From: Pseudomonas sp.
Lineage (GTDB): Bacteria; Pseudomonadota; Gammaproteobacteria; Pseudomonadales; Pseudomonadaceae
Direction: 5' to 3'
NCBI GenBank assembly: GCA_029240955.1
Contig: JARDZH010000052.1
Coordinates: forward strand, 1-8,524
DNA: 8,524 nt
Below the pieces are notes generated by a model. That model made no database searches. It had not been told where the DNA came from and saw nothing but the letters and a program-made list of their open reading frames with translations. Positions within the stretch are counted from its first letter, which is position 1. The number at the start of each line of letters is the position of its first letter. Below are positions 7,255 through 8,524 of this stretch, piece by piece. Position numbers and translations under genes: made by a program.

Positions 7255-7662
7255 TCAATTCTCTTCCAGCCAAAACCGCAACGGCTTGCCCTCTGCCGGC
7301 CATAGCTGCAGTTGCTCGATCGCCGAGATATCCCACCGCTGAACCGTCGGCAATGCCTGCAAAAAGCGCTGCTCCTGCTCCATCAAGGCAGGTGCACACA
7401 GCTTGCGGGTCTTGCCGACCGGGCCGAAGCTGATCGCGTCACCTTCCAGGCTGTAAGGCGCAAACCAGTGATTGCACCCGGCATTGCCATACGCGCGACC
7501 GTCCGCGCCCAAGGTCATGCTCAGATGACTGCTGTCGATCAGCGGACGTTCGCCGATCCACTCCAGCACGTAGCCTTTGTCCTGACGAATCGCAGGTTGT
7601 TCCGATGCGCAACCGGCGAGCAGCGTAACCGCCAGCAGACCGGGTAAAGCCAGGTATTTCAT
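7255..7662 (-). CDS. META-domain (HslJ-like) lipoprotein
   Basis: A 135-residue lipoprotein. Signal peptide MKYLALPGLLAVTLLAGC has lipobox LLAGC and Cys18; Ala at +2 predicts outer-membrane sorting. The mature part fits the META domain shared with HslJ, with the typical TLGADGRAYGNAGCNHW run (50-66), 'SFGPVGKTRKLC' (78-89) and the MEQEQRFLQAL helix (94-104). HslJ is tied to novobiocin resistance and heat shock in E. coli; the role of this one is unknown. Two cysteines (C63, C89) could form a disulfide. Start at 7662 is preferred over 7680, with AAGGGA ahead. It shares ATGA (7659-7662) with the stop of the upstream gene, so translation is probably coupled. Confidence 0.88.
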   Translation of the reverse strand: MKYLALPGLLAVTLLAGCASEQPAIRQDKGYVLEWIGERPLIDSSHLSMTLGADGRAYGNAGCNHWFAPYSLEGDAISFGPVGKTRKLCAPALMEQEQRFLQALPTVQRWDISAIEQLQLWPAEGKPLRFWLEEN

Positions 7663-8096
7663 GCCGCTTTCCCTTGGCACTTCTTGCAGAAATGCTTTTC
7701 ACCTTCGGTTTTCCAGCCCAGCTCGGCGATGCGCGCCGTCGCGGCTGGCTTCTGTGCCTTGACGCCCAGCTTGCTCTCGACCATGAACTCGAAGTTCAGC
7801 TCGGCAGCGCAGCTGTCGCAATGGACCTGCCACTGATGAATGGCCAGCTCATCGAACACCGGACCTTTTGCAACCGCCACCCATTGACCGGGCGGGTTGA
7901 TCAGGTGACGGACCTTTTCCACATACAGACGCATGTACAGGCTTTTGCTGCCTTTGATGGTGACCAGCAACTGGTCGTCGTTGTGGATCGAGCCGCCATT
8001 GCCGGTGACCTGATACCGACCGGGGCCGAGCGTGCGGCACTCGGTCAGGGTGTGCTGCGGGTTGAGCATGCTGTAGCGAAAATCGTGTTCGACCAT
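7659..8096 (-). CDS. Conserved-looking four-cysteine protein of unknown function
   Basis: I do not recognise this 145-residue soluble protein as a named family. It has no signal peptide or membrane helix. The N-terminal part is beta-rich (GRYQVTGNGGSIHNDDQLLVTIKG, given here as residues 26-49 in two halves: GRYQVTGNGG and SIHNDDQLLVTIKG). The C-terminal half has CDSC (93-96) and CKKC (137-140), a spacing that suits one split zinc site. Two regions rich in Trp and Lys may contact nucleic acid, but this is a guess. GGAGG (complement of 8101-8105) sits four bases before the ATG. It lies 62 bases after ldhA on the same strand and overlaps the META gene by four bases. Confidence 0.8.
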   Translation of the reverse strand: MVEHDFRYSMLNPQHTLTECRTLGPGRYQVTGNGGSIHNDDQLLVTIKGSKSLYMRLYVEKVRHLINPPGQWVAVAKGPVFDELAIHQWQVHCDSCAAELNFEFMVESKLGVKAQKPAATARIAELGWKTEGEKHFCKKCQGKAA

Positions 8097-8117
8097 GGGT
8101 CCTCCAAAAGTGCGCGC

Positions 8118-8126
8118 ATCCTATCA
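8118..8126 (-). promoter_or_regulatory. Candidate extended -10 promoter for the four-cysteine and META genes
   Basis: The minus strand reads TGATAGGAT, an extended -10 (TGN before a TAGGAT hexamer, four of six consensus bases), in the 62-base gap after ldhA. The -35 is poor. It would give a leader of about 15 bases. It could allow the two genes to be read without ldhA. Confidence 0.3.
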
Positions 8127-8158
8127 CGCACGAACGCTGGCGATGCACAGGGCACAGG

Positions 8159-8524
8159 TCAGCCGTCGACCAGATTCTGCGGCGCGCCGGCAGCCCAGGC
8201 GACGATATTGTCCAGCGTGGTCCGGGCGATGGCGCCCAGGGCTTCGCGGGTCAGAAAGGCTTGATGCGCGGTGATCACCACATTGGGGAATGTCAGCAGA
8301 CGCGCCAGCACATCGTCCTGCAATGGCAAGTCCGAACGGTCGGCAAAGAACAACTGCGCTTCTTCTTCATAGACGTCCAGGCCAAGGTAGCCGAGCTGAC
8401 CGCTTTTCAGGGCATCGATCAAGGCCGGCGTTTCCACCAGTGCGCCACGACCGGTGTTGATCAGCATGGCGCCGGGCTGCAGGGTCGCCAGCGACTGGCG
8501 GTTGATCATGTAACGGGTCTGCTC
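8159..8524 (-). CDS. ldhA: D-lactate dehydrogenase, C-terminal part (cut by window edge)
   Basis: Last 121 residues of the fermentative NAD-dependent D-lactate dehydrogenase, which reduces pyruvate to D-lactate; full length is usually about 330. The reading frame runs to the window edge (EQTRYMINRQS...), so the start is outside. The catalytic Arg lies in INTGRGALV, the Glu in GLDVYEEE, and the His in TAHQAFLT. This 'HQAFLT' and the 'FFADRSD...QDDVLARL' stretch are typical of LdhA as opposed to other 2-hydroxyacid dehydrogenases such as SerA or PdxB. The gene ends at TGA with no terminator before the next gene, so some read-through is likely. Confidence 0.93.
   Translation of the reverse strand, partial: EQTRYMINRQSLATLQPGAMLINTGRGALVETPALIDALKSGQLGYLGLDVYEEEAQLFFADRSDLPLQDDVLARLLTFPNVVITAHQAFLTREALGAIARTTLDNIVAWAAGAPQNLVDG

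Overview
The window looks like ordinary chromosome from a Pseudomonas (fluorescens/syringae-like lineage). The evidence is the GC-rich third codon positions, close resemblance of several proteins to what I remember of pseudomonad orthologues (TtcA, SprT, LdhA, DctA), and intergenic REP repeats of the TGTRGGAG-GC...GC type. No phage, transposase, plasmid, CRISPR, tRNA or rRNA signature was seen. I found no new multi-gene system. The points of most interest are a complete sigma-54 control region, a Tag-like protein lacking the known Tag active-site residues, and a dense REP cluster.

Layout. Positions 1-457 hold a REP pair and the control region of dctA: two GGCGG-N4-CCGCC palindromes, an IHF-like site and a full-consensus sigma-54 promoter. 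dctA (+), the C4-dicarboxylate importer, ends at a strong UUCG-loop terminator shared with the convergent sprT (-), a SprT zinc protein. A five-helix Yip1-type membrane protein (-) is divergent from ttcA (+), the tRNA 2-thiocytidine synthase. ttcA converges with a four-gene minus-strand cluster read in the order arsC-like reductase, WrbA-like quinone reductase, DUF2069 membrane protein, Tag-like glycosylase. The first three genes overlap by 4 and 8 bases and the fourth follows after 35 bases, so they are probably co-transcribed and partly translationally coupled. A lipoprotein thioredoxin of the TlpA type (+) is divergent from arsC.

Positions 6864-7254 carry no gene but hold seven REP units, six of them in three head-to-head pairs. 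The right end is a minus-strand group: the C-terminal part of D-lactate dehydrogenase ldhA (cut by the window edge), a small four-cysteine protein of unknown role, and a META-domain lipoprotein whose start overlaps the preceding stop by four bases.

Functionally the window mixes carbon uptake (dctA), fermentation (ldhA), thiol and quinone redox work (arsC-like, WrbA-like, TlpA-like, [4Fe-4S] TtcA) and envelope lipoproteins. These are separate housekeeping units rather than one pathway.
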